Below are positions 7,184 to 16,300 of a stretch of DNA of 49,889 nucleotides, one piece after another. Within the stretch, counting starts at the first letter, position 1. Every line of letters starts with the position of its first letter. The notes under the pieces were generated by a model, which saw only the letters and a list, made by a program, of their open reading frames with translations, was not told where the DNA came from and did no database searches. The position numbers were made by a program, and so were the translations under genes. The DNA is from Rariglobus sp. (GTDB lineage Bacteria; Verrucomicrobiota; Verrucomicrobiia; Opitutales; Opitutaceae). The DNA lies in contig JAQSWS010000016.1 in the NCBI GenBank assembly GCA_029266495.1, positions 1-49,889 of the forward strand. Reading direction: 5' to 3'.

Positions 7184-8164
7184 ATGGGTTTCATCAGTAT
7201 CAAGGCCCTCTTCGACGGCAAAGCCGTTCAGACCGGACTCGAGCGAGTCTCCGGCCAGGCGAAGCGCGTCGGAGCCGAACTGGACAAAAGCTTTTCGATT
7301 ACCTCGATGGGCAAATCCTTCTTTGGCGCCTTCGCCGGTCTCAAGGTTGCCGAGATCCTCGTCAACCCGCTCAAGGAAGGGCTCGCCTACCTGGAGAAGA
7401 TGGCGGCCGCCAGTCGCAACCTCGCCGATGTCCAGGCGCGCGGCTTCATATCCCGCAACTCCACGGAGCGGAATATTCCCATTCTCCAGAAGATGCAGCG
7501 CGATCGCACCACCCAATTCGGGCGCGTGACGAGAGAGCTGGAGGGCATGCCTGATTTTGCCAACAGCGGTTACGCGCAGGCCATGGCAAAGGTCTCCGAG
7601 ACGATGGGCCTTTCGGGTGTGCCTGGTTCGGTAGCCTTTCAAAAAAATCGCTTCGATTCGTTGACTGAGGAGCGCAACCAGCTCGCTGCGGAACTCACCC
7701 AGCTCGGCAATGAAATTATCAACACGACTCGCGAGCTTGAGCAGTCTCAGCGGCGTGTGGGCTACGACCGAGACGCCATCCTGGATCAGCGCCGCGTGCG
7801 CCGTGGCGAAATGAGTGGTGTCCAGGCGGCGGAGAATGCCGCGATGCGTGCTGCTGCAGAGCATGGCGAGATCCGGAGTATTCGCGGTGCCGGCGTCGAG
7901 GCTGATGCAGCCATGAACGCATTGAGGCAGGCCCAGGATGTGGCCGAGATCGCGCGCGTCGCGTTTGAGAAAGATCGTGTCCAGGGCGTGCTGCCCCAGC
8001 TCGCCGCCAGTTCGCTGGCTCAGCTCGGCGGCGGAGGCAACGTGAACGTCTTCGGCGGCCGCGAAGGCGAGGGGGTCACCCAGCTTCGCGAGCAGACCCG
8101 CTTGCTTCGCTCCATTGATGGCAAGATCGCCGCCCGTAACTCCATCACCCTTGACGTAAAATAA
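7184..8164 (+). CDS. Short tape-measure-like tail protein
   Basis: 326 residues, mostly helical. The N-terminus is helical with a small hydrophobic stretch (FFGAFAGLKVAEILVNPL), the middle is a long coiled coil (about 155-215, LTEERNQLAAELTQLGNEI...), and the end carries LAASSLAQLGGGGNVNVFGG then QLREQTRLLRSIDGKI. The 'AASSLAxxGGGG ... LLxxI' ending is characteristic of phage tape-measure C-termini. These proteins set tail length and pass through the tube during infection; 326 residues would give a short tail, or the gene may be one of a split pair. The gene lies three bases after its upstream neighbour. Confidence 0.65.
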   Translation: MGFISIKALFDGKAVQTGLERVSGQAKRVGAELDKSFSITSMGKSFFGAFAGLKVAEILVNPLKEGLAYLEKMAAASRNLADVQARGFISRNSTERNIPILQKMQRDRTTQFGRVTRELEGMPDFANSGYAQAMAKVSETMGLSGVPGSVAFQKNRFDSLTEERNQLAAELTQLGNEIINTTRELEQSQRRVGYDRDAILDQRRVRRGEMSGVQAAENAAMRAAAEHGEIRSIRGAGVEADAAMNALRQAQDVAEIARVAFEKDRVQGVLPQLAASSLAQLGGGGNVNVFGGREGEGVTQLREQTRLLRSIDGKIAARNSITLDVK

Positions 8165-8166
8165 CC

Positions 8167-8976
8167 ATGGCTATCACCACCAGCCGAGGACTTAGCCTCG
8201 CGACCAAGAAGCTAGTCAAGTATTTGGATGGCGAATACAGCTTGGATGGAACGCAAGTGGCCTCCGTCCTGTATGCCGTCACGGCGGCCGGGCTCATCTC
8301 GAGCTTTCCCAACGTCGGCCCGACAGGTGACTCTCATCCGCTCTTCGGTTCGTCATGGAAAGCCTTTCGCTATCGCTGGAGGCATCACGACCGCGTCAGC
8401 AAAGAGCTGGTGTTTCTCCAGGTGGATTTTCTGAGTCTCAACGTGGCTTCCGTTCAGGAAGAGGAGGCCGACAGCGTTGTCGGCGAGGAGCCGATTACCT
8501 CGCACCCGGAGTTTCTCACCGCCGTGGGTGGTGGTCCCGGTATTGCTGGCACGTTTCCCCTTGGTGTGACCGTGGATCCTGCGACGGGATACTTCGCCGG
8601 CACGCCGCGCGATGGCGCGATCTTTGATCGTTTCGGCCAGAACAAGGTCCAGACCGCGGTCGACTATAACCCCGACGTGGGCAAGTTCCTCTATTTCGCG
8701 CCAGGCTTTCAGCTCGGCGGCGTTTCCGCCACCGGCCTCGAGCGCTACTTTGTCCCCCGCGGCACTTATGCCCGCAGCTATTCCGATACCGTAAAGCCTT
8801 CCCTGGCGAATGTGGGCAAGGCCATGTCCACCGCCCCGACCGGAGCCCCGACGCTGGCCACGGGTTTTATCTGGCTCTTTATGCGCATCGGCTACCGCAA
8901 GCTCGGCTTTATCTATCGGATTACAGAGGGCTACCAGGCCGGCCGCTGGAACCCGGTCATCTACCCCGCGGTCTAA
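8167..8976 (+). CDS. Phage tail tip protein, unknown family
   Basis: 269 residues, starting two bases after the tape-measure gene. The content is mixed beta, with aromatic-rich strands (WKAFRYRWRHHDRVSKELVF, FGQNKVQTAVDYNPDVGKFLYF, LATGFIWLFMRIGYRKLGFIY). A central GGGPGIAGTFPLGVTVDPAT resembles the putative-Ig pattern T-G-x-P-x-A-G found in many extracellular structural domains. Position after the tape measure is that of distal tail or baseplate hub proteins. No motif settles it. Confidence 0.55.
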   Translation: MAITTSRGLSLATKKLVKYLDGEYSLDGTQVASVLYAVTAAGLISSFPNVGPTGDSHPLFGSSWKAFRYRWRHHDRVSKELVFLQVDFLSLNVASVQEEEADSVVGEEPITSHPEFLTAVGGGPGIAGTFPLGVTVDPATGYFAGTPRDGAIFDRFGQNKVQTAVDYNPDVGKFLYFAPGFQLGGVSATGLERYFVPRGTYARSYSDTVKPSLANVGKAMSTAPTGAPTLATGFIWLFMRIGYRKLGFIYRITEGYQAGRWNPVIYPAV

Positions 8977-8979
8977 GTC

Positions 8980-9600
8980 ATGGCCAAGACGCGCAACAGC
9001 TTTGGCATCCTTTTCCTCACGATCGGCCCTCCGGGCCTCGTGAAGGTGATCAACCAGATCCTGGCCGCCCTTGATGCTCTACGTGTCCAGCGGAGCCTGG
9101 ATATTGATCCCCTGGTCACGGTTGAAGGCACGCTTCTCACGATCCGAAACCCTGCCACGGGGGGAGGGCGCGTTCGCACCACCACGACGTATCCGCTCGA
9201 TCTTTCGCTTACCGATGCCGGCGCTACCTTTACCGGTGTCTTCCGTCCTGGCACGCTCAACGGCAAGCTCCCTTCGAATTACAACGCGCTCCCGGGCATC
9301 GCGAAAACCGGCGTCGTTTTTGTGGTCCTGACTGGCACGATGAACAACGGGCAGCCCACCTCCTGTGTGTTCACCACCGCAGCGAGCGCGCCGGCCGGCT
9401 ACCCGGTGCAGATCGACCTTCCCCCGAACACACTGCCGATCCTCACGCATGTTATTGCCGACGGCATTGTCTTCCGGGTGATCGGTCCCACCAGTATCAC
9501 TGCGACGGTCGTGGAATCGTTTCGGACGGCGAAGACGACGACCGGCCCAGGGCAACGCACCTTCAACTCTTATTACACCTACGAGGTGGATTCCGGCTGA
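8980..9600 (+). CDS. Phage tail/baseplate protein, unknown family
   Basis: 206 residues with an N-terminal hydrophobic helix (FGILFLTIGPPGLVKVINQILAAL) and then beta-rich content with many Thr, Gly and Pro residues. The stop codon overlaps the start of the next gene (CTGATG), which indicates coupled translation. It is in the tail-tip block, but the protein itself carries nothing recognised. Confidence 0.5.
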   Translation: MAKTRNSFGILFLTIGPPGLVKVINQILAALDALRVQRSLDIDPLVTVEGTLLTIRNPATGGGRVRTTTTYPLDLSLTDAGATFTGVFRPGTLNGKLPSNYNALPGIAKTGVVFVVLTGTMNNGQPTSCVFTTAASAPAGYPVQIDLPPNTLPILTHVIADGIVFRVIGPTSITATVVESFRTAKTTTGPGQRTFNSYYTYEVDSG

Positions 9601-11825
9601 TGCCCCTCACGTGGCACAACTTGGCTGCCGGGGGCGCGAGCCTTTGGGAAAGCGTCCGCTCCACGTCTGCGGAATCGTGGACCGGCTTTCAGGAGCAAAC
9701 GAGCGCAGGGGCGAATTTCGCAGAGCGGTTTATTTCCTCAACAGCGTATGCCGGCTCGACGTGGGATGCGGGGACTTCGTGGACCATGCACGATGAAACC
9801 TCCAACACCCGTTCGGCTTCCGACACCTACGCCTTCGGAAATACAGGTCAGAGCTCCGCCTCTTGGACGGGCAAATCGTCCGCCTCGGTTAATGCCTCCA
9901 TGAATTACTTCAGCGAAGGAGATTCACTGGTCGGGGGATATACGAACAATCTGGTGGATTCTGATGGGGTTGCAGTAGGCGGGCACGGCTCGTGGTCCTC
10001 GATGACGCAGCAGATCACTTCCAGGACATACGAAACCGGCGCCTCTGGGATTTCGTGGACCGATTTCGTGACCTACGCGTATGGCACCGCGAACGGGTTC
10101 ACCGACACGCAGCGCACCGGGATGGCTGCGACGGATCTTGGCGTTACCATCGTCACCACCGGCATGACTGACGGGGGCACGACGACGACGTCTTCGTCGA
10201 GCTCGATCACTTATTCCGCTCCACGCTCCACCGCAACGACGGGGTGGGGCACGACGACTTCTGGAGTTGGTTTCGTGGAGACGAGCACGACGGTCACCGA
10301 AACGTCCGAACAAGTCACGGCCGTCCAGGTCACCACTACGGCAGGAACCGTCACCGGATCGTATTGGGAAACACAATACACGGAGGTTACCGCAACTCTC
10401 ACTGTGCATACCGTGGTGACGGCGGTTGGCACGACACTCTCTGCGCAGACCACCACCTACGATCCGGCCAGCCAGCATGTAAATACGGTGATCTCCCGCA
10501 CCAGCCCCGCCGAGTGGCTGTTCATCTACGGCAGTCTGTGGGCTGGCGTGTCGGCACTCACCGCGGTGGCTGATGCCTTTGACCTGACGACCAGTTCCGC
10601 CCGTGCCGACTCCACGATCACCCATACGCTGCGCGAGGTCACCAACACTGCGACGGTCACCAAGACGACCACCGGCTTCGTCAATGCCGCTAGCACGGTC
10701 ACCCGCAGCACGCTCTCCAATGTCACCAGCACGGCCGCCTCATGGTCGGGGGGCTTCCCGATGGCCACGCACACCGCTTTCCGGGCGCTCGCGACCACCA
10801 CGACGGCTGTGAGCTTTGTGCCCGTTACCACTTCGGGAACGGTCACCTACGCCCCTGCCGGTAACCTCCAGACGCTTACGGTGACTCTCGCCTATTCGCC
10901 GCTCACCACGCGGGCAGCCATCGTCCACAACGCGACCGGGGGATCCGTCGCCTTTGCTGAGCCCGTGCAGGTGGCCTCCACCTACACCCGGGAAAGCTAT
11001 CAAGCCTCGGCGGGGATCACCTCCGCCTGGACCACGTTCAGCACCGCTACAAGCCTTACAGCCTTCGGACTCTCAGGAAACAACGGGCGGACGGTGGGCA
11101 GCACCTCATTGCAGACGGCCAATCGCCGTTTCGGCTCTACTGCATCGTCTACCCCGGCCGGCACCCCGTATCAGACGATTGCGCGGGCGCACGGCTGGCA
11201 GGCCGGTATCTCCGCCGGCCCGGCCGATTCGATGGGCACGCAGATCACTGCCGATCGCACGGTCTTCCTGGGCGGCATCGTCGCCGCCTTCGCCGCGGCT
11301 TCGCCCACCTGCCTGCAGGAGCAAAATTACCATGCCTCCACGGTAACGAGCGACACGACGATCAGTGCCTATGTAGGCACCGCCGGCTCGTGGCATGTGA
11401 CCACCGCCAAGCGCACGACACTCACGGCCGGCACCGCCACTTACACGGCTCAGACTGCATCGGAAGCGTTCACCCTCAGTCTGGGGTTGGCGGGCGGCGG
11501 TGATCAATTCACGTGTGGCTCTGCCGGCGCCTTGGGTGTTTCCGGGGCCTCCTTTACCGGGATCGCTGCGGGTTATTCGCGGTTCTCCGGCGAGTCGACA
11601 TTCGTCTCGTTCGCGCCAGGCGCCTACTTGGCAACCGGTCTGGACTCTGCCGGGGCGAGCACCACGGCCGCGACGACCGTGGCTTTGCCCGGGACCACTG
11701 CTGCCTACGCCAATACGGCTGTGGCGATCGAGCCCGGTGTTGCACTGGTTTCCAACTCCCTCACGGCCGCCGGCCCGGGCGCCAAGGCGCTGCTCGTCGT
11801 TTCCTCTTTTGATCCCGAATCCTGA
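9600..11825 (+). CDS. Large Ser/Thr-rich tail tip or fibre protein
   Basis: 741 residues, overwhelmingly Thr, Ser, Ala, Gly and Val with almost no Lys; strands of alternating small and branched residues continue through the whole length (TTTSSSSSITYSAPRSTATT, VTETSEQVTAVQVTTTAGTV). Such composition is usual for extended beta fibres or for tail-tip proteins that contact the cell surface. The N-terminus (MPLTWHNLAAGGASLWESVRS) is Trp-rich and different, which could be its virion anchor. It starts inside the stop codon of its upstream neighbour and ends two bases before a glycosyltransferase gene. No catalytic motif is visible. Confidence 0.65.
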   Translation: MPLTWHNLAAGGASLWESVRSTSAESWTGFQEQTSAGANFAERFISSTAYAGSTWDAGTSWTMHDETSNTRSASDTYAFGNTGQSSASWTGKSSASVNASMNYFSEGDSLVGGYTNNLVDSDGVAVGGHGSWSSMTQQITSRTYETGASGISWTDFVTYAYGTANGFTDTQRTGMAATDLGVTIVTTGMTDGGTTTTSSSSSITYSAPRSTATTGWGTTTSGVGFVETSTTVTETSEQVTAVQVTTTAGTVTGSYWETQYTEVTATLTVHTVVTAVGTTLSAQTTTYDPASQHVNTVISRTSPAEWLFIYGSLWAGVSALTAVADAFDLTTSSARADSTITHTLREVTNTATVTKTTTGFVNAASTVTRSTLSNVTSTAASWSGGFPMATHTAFRALATTTTAVSFVPVTTSGTVTYAPAGNLQTLTVTLAYSPLTTRAAIVHNATGGSVAFAEPVQVASTYTRESYQASAGITSAWTTFSTATSLTAFGLSGNNGRTVGSTSLQTANRRFGSTASSTPAGTPYQTIARAHGWQAGISAGPADSMGTQITADRTVFLGGIVAAFAAASPTCLQEQNYHASTVTSDTTISAYVGTAGSWHVTTAKRTTLTAGTATYTAQTASEAFTLSLGLAGGGDQFTCGSAGALGVSGASFTGIAAGYSRFSGESTFVSFAPGAYLATGLDSAGASTTAATTVALPGTTAAYANTAVAIEPGVALVSNSLTAAGPGAKALLVVSSFDPES

Positions 11826-11827
11826 CC

Positions 11828-12853
11828 ATGAAACTCTCCATCATCGTTTGCGCCACCAAGTCCTACACCTACGCGATGCGCGCCCAGGCGCGCCGCGTAG
11901 CCAGCGCCCTCCGCCTCGCCGGCATTGACAAGGCACACGTTGCGATCGTCGGCGACACCTCCAATGAACTCGCCGCCGTAGCAGCCTACTGGAAAGCAGA
12001 ATTGGGTTGTGAGATCGATCTGATCGCCGACAAGCGTTTCGTCGAAGGCACCAGCGAGAATTACAAGGCCGGCGCGCAGCTCCTCATTGCCGACATGCGC
12101 ACGGCCGCGCACGCCGCCGCCCGCCGTGCCGATGCCGACTGGTGCTGGTCCCTGGACAGCGACACCCTCCCGCAACCCAACGCTCTCCGCACGCTCCTGG
12201 ACACGTGCCGTTTCGATGGCGGCTTTTATTCGGTGGCGATGTGTCCGTATCCCAACACCGCTTTCCTTGGGGGCTTTGGCACGCCGCAAAATCCGATCGC
12301 CGAAGACTTCCTGCCTTATGAAAGGGTGTTGCCCGATGATTTGAAAAAGACGTGGGAAGAGAATGATGCCGCGCTAAAGGCATGGACGGCCAAAGAGCGC
12401 CCCGCCGATTTGCTGGCGATCCGCGACGAGCTGCAGAAACAGATCAAAGCCTGTCCGCCTGACGGGAATGTTTTCCAGGTAAACGGCAAGCACGGCTGGC
12501 GTCGGCGTGGCTGGCTCGACAGTGCGTATCCCGGCATCGGGCATGGTTCGATGGTCCCGACCGATTGGGTGGGCTTTGGCTGCACGCTCATGAATCGCCA
12601 GGCGCTCGCCCTCGCGCACTTCGAAGGTTATGAAGGGCAGGGGACGGAAGATCTCTTCATCGGCTGGCACCGGTGGATTCCGGCGGGCCTGCGCATGGCA
12701 GTCCTTCCGCATTGTCCGGCCGATCACGTCATCTGGGAAAAGAAGAAGGGTGGGGCGGACGGCGTCTACACGCTCCACCACGTCTATCACGAGCAGCTCG
12801 GCGAGTGCCAAGGCCATCTCCGGGTCAAGCAGCTGCCCTGGCGCGCCGAGTAG
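11828..12853 (+). CDS. Phage-encoded GT-A glycosyltransferase-like protein
   Basis: 341 residues. The fold begins with a nucleotide-sugar-type beta strand (MKLSIIVCATKSYTYAMRAQ), and residues 108-114 read SLDSDTL, with D110-S-D112 as the DxD metal-binding motif of GT-A enzymes. A later GFGCTLMNRQAL followed by EGQGTEDLFIGWHRW resembles the 'G...ED' region of GT-A catalytic domains that holds the catalytic acidic residue. It is set in the tail operon, two bases after the Ser/Thr-rich tail protein, so the acceptor could be that virion protein or a host surface glycan. Donor and acceptor cannot be deduced. Confidence 0.7.
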   Translation: MKLSIIVCATKSYTYAMRAQARRVASALRLAGIDKAHVAIVGDTSNELAAVAAYWKAELGCEIDLIADKRFVEGTSENYKAGAQLLIADMRTAAHAAARRADADWCWSLDSDTLPQPNALRTLLDTCRFDGGFYSVAMCPYPNTAFLGGFGTPQNPIAEDFLPYERVLPDDLKKTWEENDAALKAWTAKERPADLLAIRDELQKQIKACPPDGNVFQVNGKHGWRRRGWLDSAYPGIGHGSMVPTDWVGFGCTLMNRQALALAHFEGYEGQGTEDLFIGWHRWIPAGLRMAVLPHCPADHVIWEKKKGGADGVYTLHHVYHEQLGECQGHLRVKQLPWRAE

Positions 12854-12869
12854 TCCCATCAATCATTCC

Positions 12870-12896
12870 AAACCCGCGCGTTTGACACGCGGGTTT
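12870..12896 (+). promoter_or_regulatory. TTTGACA hairpin, copy 4
   Basis: AAACCCGCG and CGCGGGTTT form a perfect 9-bp stem around loop CGTTTGACA. It starts 16 bases after the stop of the glycosyltransferase gene and ends four bases before ATG 12901, so it may also act as a terminator-like mRNA hairpin, although no T-tract longer than three follows. Confidence 0.45.
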
Positions 12897-12900
12897 GGTG

Positions 12901-13266
12901 ATGTCCTGCGCCTGCACGATTAACGCCCTGCTGCCCTTCACCCTCGATTACTTCGCGGGCGATACCGTCGGCATCAAAGCCACGATCACCGATCCCGCGG
13001 ATGCACCTTATCCTCTCACCGATTGCGGCCTGGCATTCTTCCTTACCGATCCGACGGCGACCGATCCGACCGCCCGTCTCTGGGATATGACGATCGGAAG
13101 CGGCATCGCCATCCTGAGTCTGTCCGGCGGCACGGCTATGATCACGCCCACGCTTGCGCAGAGCCAGGCACTCACCGCCGGCAAGACTTACACCGCCCGC
13201 TGCATCCTCACCGATGCGGCCGGCGCCATCATCACCGCTGCCACCGGTTACATCGAAACCCTCTGA
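12901..13266 (+). CDS. Phage baseplate-type beta protein (BppU-like)
   Basis: 121 residues from ATG 12901; in-frame TTG and GTG just upstream belong to the hairpin. The order of strands (DYFAGDTVGIKATITDPAD, LAFFLTDPTATDP, TAMITPTLAQSQALTAGKTYTARCILTD) fits the N-terminal beta-sandwich of phage BppU-type baseplate proteins, in which a 'GD' loop is followed by paired strands. No further domain is present. It opens a block of small tail-fibre genes, separated from the glycosyltransferase by the copy-4 hairpin. Confidence 0.55.
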   Translation: MSCACTINALLPFTLDYFAGDTVGIKATITDPADAPYPLTDCGLAFFLTDPTATDPTARLWDMTIGSGIAILSLSGGTAMITPTLAQSQALTAGKTYTARCILTDAAGAIITAATGYIETL

Positions 13267-13276
13267 TTTTTCACCC

Positions 13277-13684
13277 ATGAGCCTCAATACCGCTACTCTC
13301 AACAGCCTCGCCGGCTCCCTCCTCGGTCGCACCGCCTACACCGCCCCCGCGACCCTTTACGCCGCCCTCATTATCGGCGCAGTCGATGCCCTCACCGGCG
13401 GCACCGAAGCCACGGGTGGCAGTTATGCCCGCGCCTCGGTGACCAACAACACGACGAACTTCCCGGCACCCGCCGCGGGTGTCGTCACGAGCGCCACGCC
13501 CCTCACCTGGCCTACGTCGACGGCCGCCTGGGGCACGGTCAACGCCGTCCGCCTCTACGACGCGGCGAGCGGTGGCAACCTGATCGCCGGCGCGCTCCTC
13601 ACCCCGGCCGCCACCGTCGACGCCACTGGCATCACGGTGAGCATCCCGGCCGGCAACCTCACCCTCACGCTCGCCAACGTCTGA
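13277..13684 (+). CDS. Phage tail fibre-like small protein
   Basis: 135 residues from ATG 13277. I recognise the pattern of a common small tail-fibre family: an N-terminal L-A-L-I unit (TLYAALIIG), G-G-T-E-A-T-G-G-S-Y-A-R-A, a WPTSTAAWGTVNAVRLYDA block and GGNLIAGALLTPA near the end. Members are usually adjacent to receptor-binding proteins or their chaperones. The next gene starts after four bases. The family's exact function is not known to me; fibre or collar association is likely. Confidence 0.65.
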   Translation: MSLNTATLNSLAGSLLGRTAYTAPATLYAALIIGAVDALTGGTEATGGSYARASVTNNTTNFPAPAAGVVTSATPLTWPTSTAAWGTVNAVRLYDAASGGNLIAGALLTPAATVDATGITVSIPAGNLTLTLANV

Positions 13685-13688
13685 CCCC

Positions 13689-14147
13689 GTGGCCCGCCCG
13701 CTCCTGAGCCTCGCCGTGCAACGCGTTACCGCCGTCTTTGACGTCGGCGGCGTGCGCCTCCAATCGCTCGGCTCGGCGGCCTTCGCAGTCAGCGCCAGCC
13801 TGGTGGCGTCCATCCGCAAGGCCATTGCCACCGCGGCTCCGCTTGAGGCCGCTGCCACGCTCGCCGCGGCCGTCGCCCTTCGGCGGGAAGTCGCGGCGCC
13901 CCTGAGCGCTCGCGCCACACTTTCCGCCCAAGTCGCCAAAGCCACCGCCGGGACTGCGACGATCGCCGCGACTTCCGAGCTTTCGGCGAGTATCGTGAAA
14001 TCAACTACACACACGCTGGCGACTGCCGGCACAACGTCGCTGCGCATTCGACTTCAGCGCACGGGCTATACTCGTGTCACCTCGAGCGGCGATCGCCGCG
14101 TAACCAGCACGGGCGACGTGCGCGTCGTTGTGCAACTCACTGCTTAA
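13689..14147 (+). CDS. Alanine-rich phage tail protein, unknown
   Basis: 152 residues with GTG start at 13689. Two-thirds is an Ala-rich alternation of AATLAAAVALRREVAAPLSARA type, which might form helices or a fibrous coil; the end changes to basic strands (RIRLQRTGYTRVTSSGDRRV). The gene lies four bases after the previous stop and six bases before the tail fibre gene. No domain recognised; likely a fibre component. Confidence 0.5.
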   Translation: MARPLLSLAVQRVTAVFDVGGVRLQSLGSAAFAVSASLVASIRKAIATAAPLEAAATLAAAVALRREVAAPLSARATLSAQVAKATAGTATIAATSELSASIVKSTTHTLATAGTTSLRIRLQRTGYTRVTSSGDRRVTSTGDVRVVVQLTA

Positions 14148-14153
14148 TTTTCC

Positions 14154-15752
14154 ATGGCCGATATCCGCATAAAAGACCTTACGACCACCGCGCTGTCTCC
14201 CGCCGCCGATGACTACGACGAGATGGACGGCGCTACAAACGGCAGCCGCAAGATCCTCACGCGTCTTAAATACGCCGCGGAATTCGCTCAGCGCGTCGGC
14301 TCCGGCCAGGTAATCAGCGACGGTGCCACGACGAATCGTGCGCTGATACAAACTCCCGGTGCGCGTGGAAATCTTGCGGGCGGGGTATCAGCAACGTGGA
14401 GGGGGCTGGTTACGGTGCCGACAAGCAACCCAGTAACCACCCTCGGATTGTTCGCAGTCCAATCGTCGGCGACCGTCCTAGGAGGCATATTCAGCTTGTG
14501 TTGTTTTATTGGCACCACGGGTGCGATCTCGATCGAGCAACAGGGGACGCCAGTAAACACTCATATCAATAAGATAATTTACCCGGCGTTTCGTGCCACC
14601 TACTCAGGGCAGACGGGAATTCTTGAGGTATATATCACGCCTTCGGCGGTCGTGGTGCGTTGGAATGACGTCGATATTTCTAGCGCATTTTCATCGGCCA
14701 ATATTGGCACGCCTCCGCCATGGTTGGATCCGACGCTGGTCGGCACCTTCCAGCTGACCGGCTACAACTGGCCCGCCGGTCCCGCTCCCCTCGGGTGCTG
14801 GATCAACGGGGCACTCACGACTGCCGACCGTGAATATTGGCGAGCGACGGGCAACGCTCCTTATTGGGTAGCAGCGGGCGGGAGCCAGGCACTCGCAATC
14901 TCTTCGGACTTCTCGGCCGGTGTGGATGGCTTTGGCGCGGCTCAAGGTGCGGTCGTGGGCAACGTCGATGGAATCGGTGGCGTGGACAATGTGCTGGAAT
15001 TGAATACCGCCGGCGGCACCGGCGCAGCGACGAGCCGTGATATTGGATTGGGCAACTTGGTTGGACGAACGATCCGCCTTCGCTTCGATGTGTATCGTCC
15101 GTCTGCCAATACGACCGGCACTCACATCAATATTCGAGACGGTGGTTCGGGTTTGCTGACGCCTACGTTGGATTTCGTCCCCGTGGCCGACACATGGACA
15201 TCTTACGACGTTGTCTTGCCTATGTCGAATTCGACATCGGCCCTCCAATTTCGGCTAGCAATTGGCGCGACTACGGGCGGCGCCTTGGGCACAGGCGACA
15301 AGGCATATTTCAAAAACGTTCGGGTAAATCTGATGGGGGCACTCTCCCTCCCTGGCGTGCAGCCCATCCCAGTCATCGATGACTGGACTGGCCTCGGTGG
15401 CAACGCCGCCCGCCTCGTCGGAATGACTCCGGTGACGGATAATCGCTATTTTAGAATCAGCGCAGACACGGCGAGCAGTGCGGCCGGCGGCGTCGCCCTC
15501 CTCGGTGGTGACATCCTCGACTCGACCAGGGACGTGATAGACACGATGGAGCAATCCACGACGGGCACGCCAACGGTCAGCGTCGGCCATCTCACGGGTT
15601 CTCTCACGACCTACAAGGCCAGCGCCGCTCTGGTTGCCGGCATCAACCCCACGACCCTCGTCACGCGTAAGCTCGCAGGGAACCAGGTGTGGGTTGCGTC
15701 CAGCACGACTGACACCGTCCGCACCACCATTACCGGCCATCGAACCAACTGA
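14154..15752 (+). CDS. Tail fibre / receptor-binding protein with carbohydrate-binding-like domain
   Basis: 532 residues. The N-terminus MADIRIKDLTTTALSPA then DDYDEMDGATNGSRKI is the typical attachment motif of phage fibres (DL...P..DD...DG...G.RKI). Residues roughly 245-395 form a jelly-roll-like segment: SDFSAGVDGF, LELNTAGGTGAATSRDIGL, IRLRFDVYRP, DTWTSYDVVLPM and KAYFKNVRVNL, matching the strand order of carbohydrate-binding modules in which a final K/Y-x-K-N-V strand ends the fold. The remaining middle part is beta-rich. It probably recognises a cell-surface glycan; the DUF4376 gene directly follows. Confidence 0.72.
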   Translation: MADIRIKDLTTTALSPAADDYDEMDGATNGSRKILTRLKYAAEFAQRVGSGQVISDGATTNRALIQTPGARGNLAGGVSATWRGLVTVPTSNPVTTLGLFAVQSSATVLGGIFSLCCFIGTTGAISIEQQGTPVNTHINKIIYPAFRATYSGQTGILEVYITPSAVVVRWNDVDISSAFSSANIGTPPPWLDPTLVGTFQLTGYNWPAGPAPLGCWINGALTTADREYWRATGNAPYWVAAGGSQALAISSDFSAGVDGFGAAQGAVVGNVDGIGGVDNVLELNTAGGTGAATSRDIGLGNLVGRTIRLRFDVYRPSANTTGTHINIRDGGSGLLTPTLDFVPVADTWTSYDVVLPMSNSTSALQFRLAIGATTGGALGTGDKAYFKNVRVNLMGALSLPGVQPIPVIDDWTGLGGNAARLVGMTPVTDNRYFRISADTASSAAGGVALLGGDILDSTRDVIDTMEQSTTGTPTVSVGHLTGSLTTYKASAALVAGINPTTLVTRKLAGNQVWVASSTTDTVRTTITGHRTN

Positions 15753-15754
15753 AC

Positions 15755-16300
15755 ATGAGTGAAGAAATCACACCTCCTGAGTTCGAGTCCTACCCGTGCC
15801 CGCTTGGCATGGTGATCGGCTATTCCGGCAACAGCTACCTGATCAACACGAACGCTGGCGAACTGATCGGATTGCCAGCCGTCGGCGAGCCGAGCGTTGA
15901 AAATATAGAAGCCGACATCATCGCCGCGTCTCAGCCAAACCTCCCCGCGATCCGCGTCCGCCTCAAAGCCAGCGCCACCGAGAGGCGCTGGCAGGTGGAA
16001 ACCGCCGGCATCTCGGTCGGCGGCGTGCAGGTGGCAACCGACGACCGCGCCAAGACCCTGCTCACCGGCGCCGATCGCAAGGCTCGTCGCGATTCGGGAT
16101 TTTCCACCAGGTGGAAGGGAGAGGACGGCACCTGGGCGGAGGTCAACGCCGCCACCATCATCGCCATCGCCGACGCCGTTTTTGAGCACGTCAACGCTTG
16201 CTTCGCTCGCGAGGAAGAGTTGCACGCGGCGATCGATGCCGCCGCCGACCTCGCCGCGCTCAATGCGCTACAGCCAATCATCGAAACATTCGCCCTATGA
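15755..16300 (+). CDS. DUF4376-domain phage protein
   Basis: 181 residues. The region from about 85 to the end (RRWQVETAGISVGGVQVATD, then TLLTGADRKARRD and W-K-G-E-D-G-T-W) matches the DUF4376 pattern: a GI-x-V-x-G-x-x-V-x-T-D hairpin followed by a helical bundle ending in C-x-x-x-E-x-x-L. Proteins with this domain commonly lie next to fibre genes and may be fibre tips or fibre-assembly proteins. It starts two bases after the fibre gene, and its TGA overlaps the next start (ATGA). Confidence 0.72.
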   Translation: MSEEITPPEFESYPCPLGMVIGYSGNSYLINTNAGELIGLPAVGEPSVENIEADIIAASQPNLPAIRVRLKASATERRWQVETAGISVGGVQVATDDRAKTLLTGADRKARRDSGFSTRWKGEDGTWAEVNAATIIAIADAVFEHVNACFAREEELHAAIDAAADLAALNALQPIIETFAL

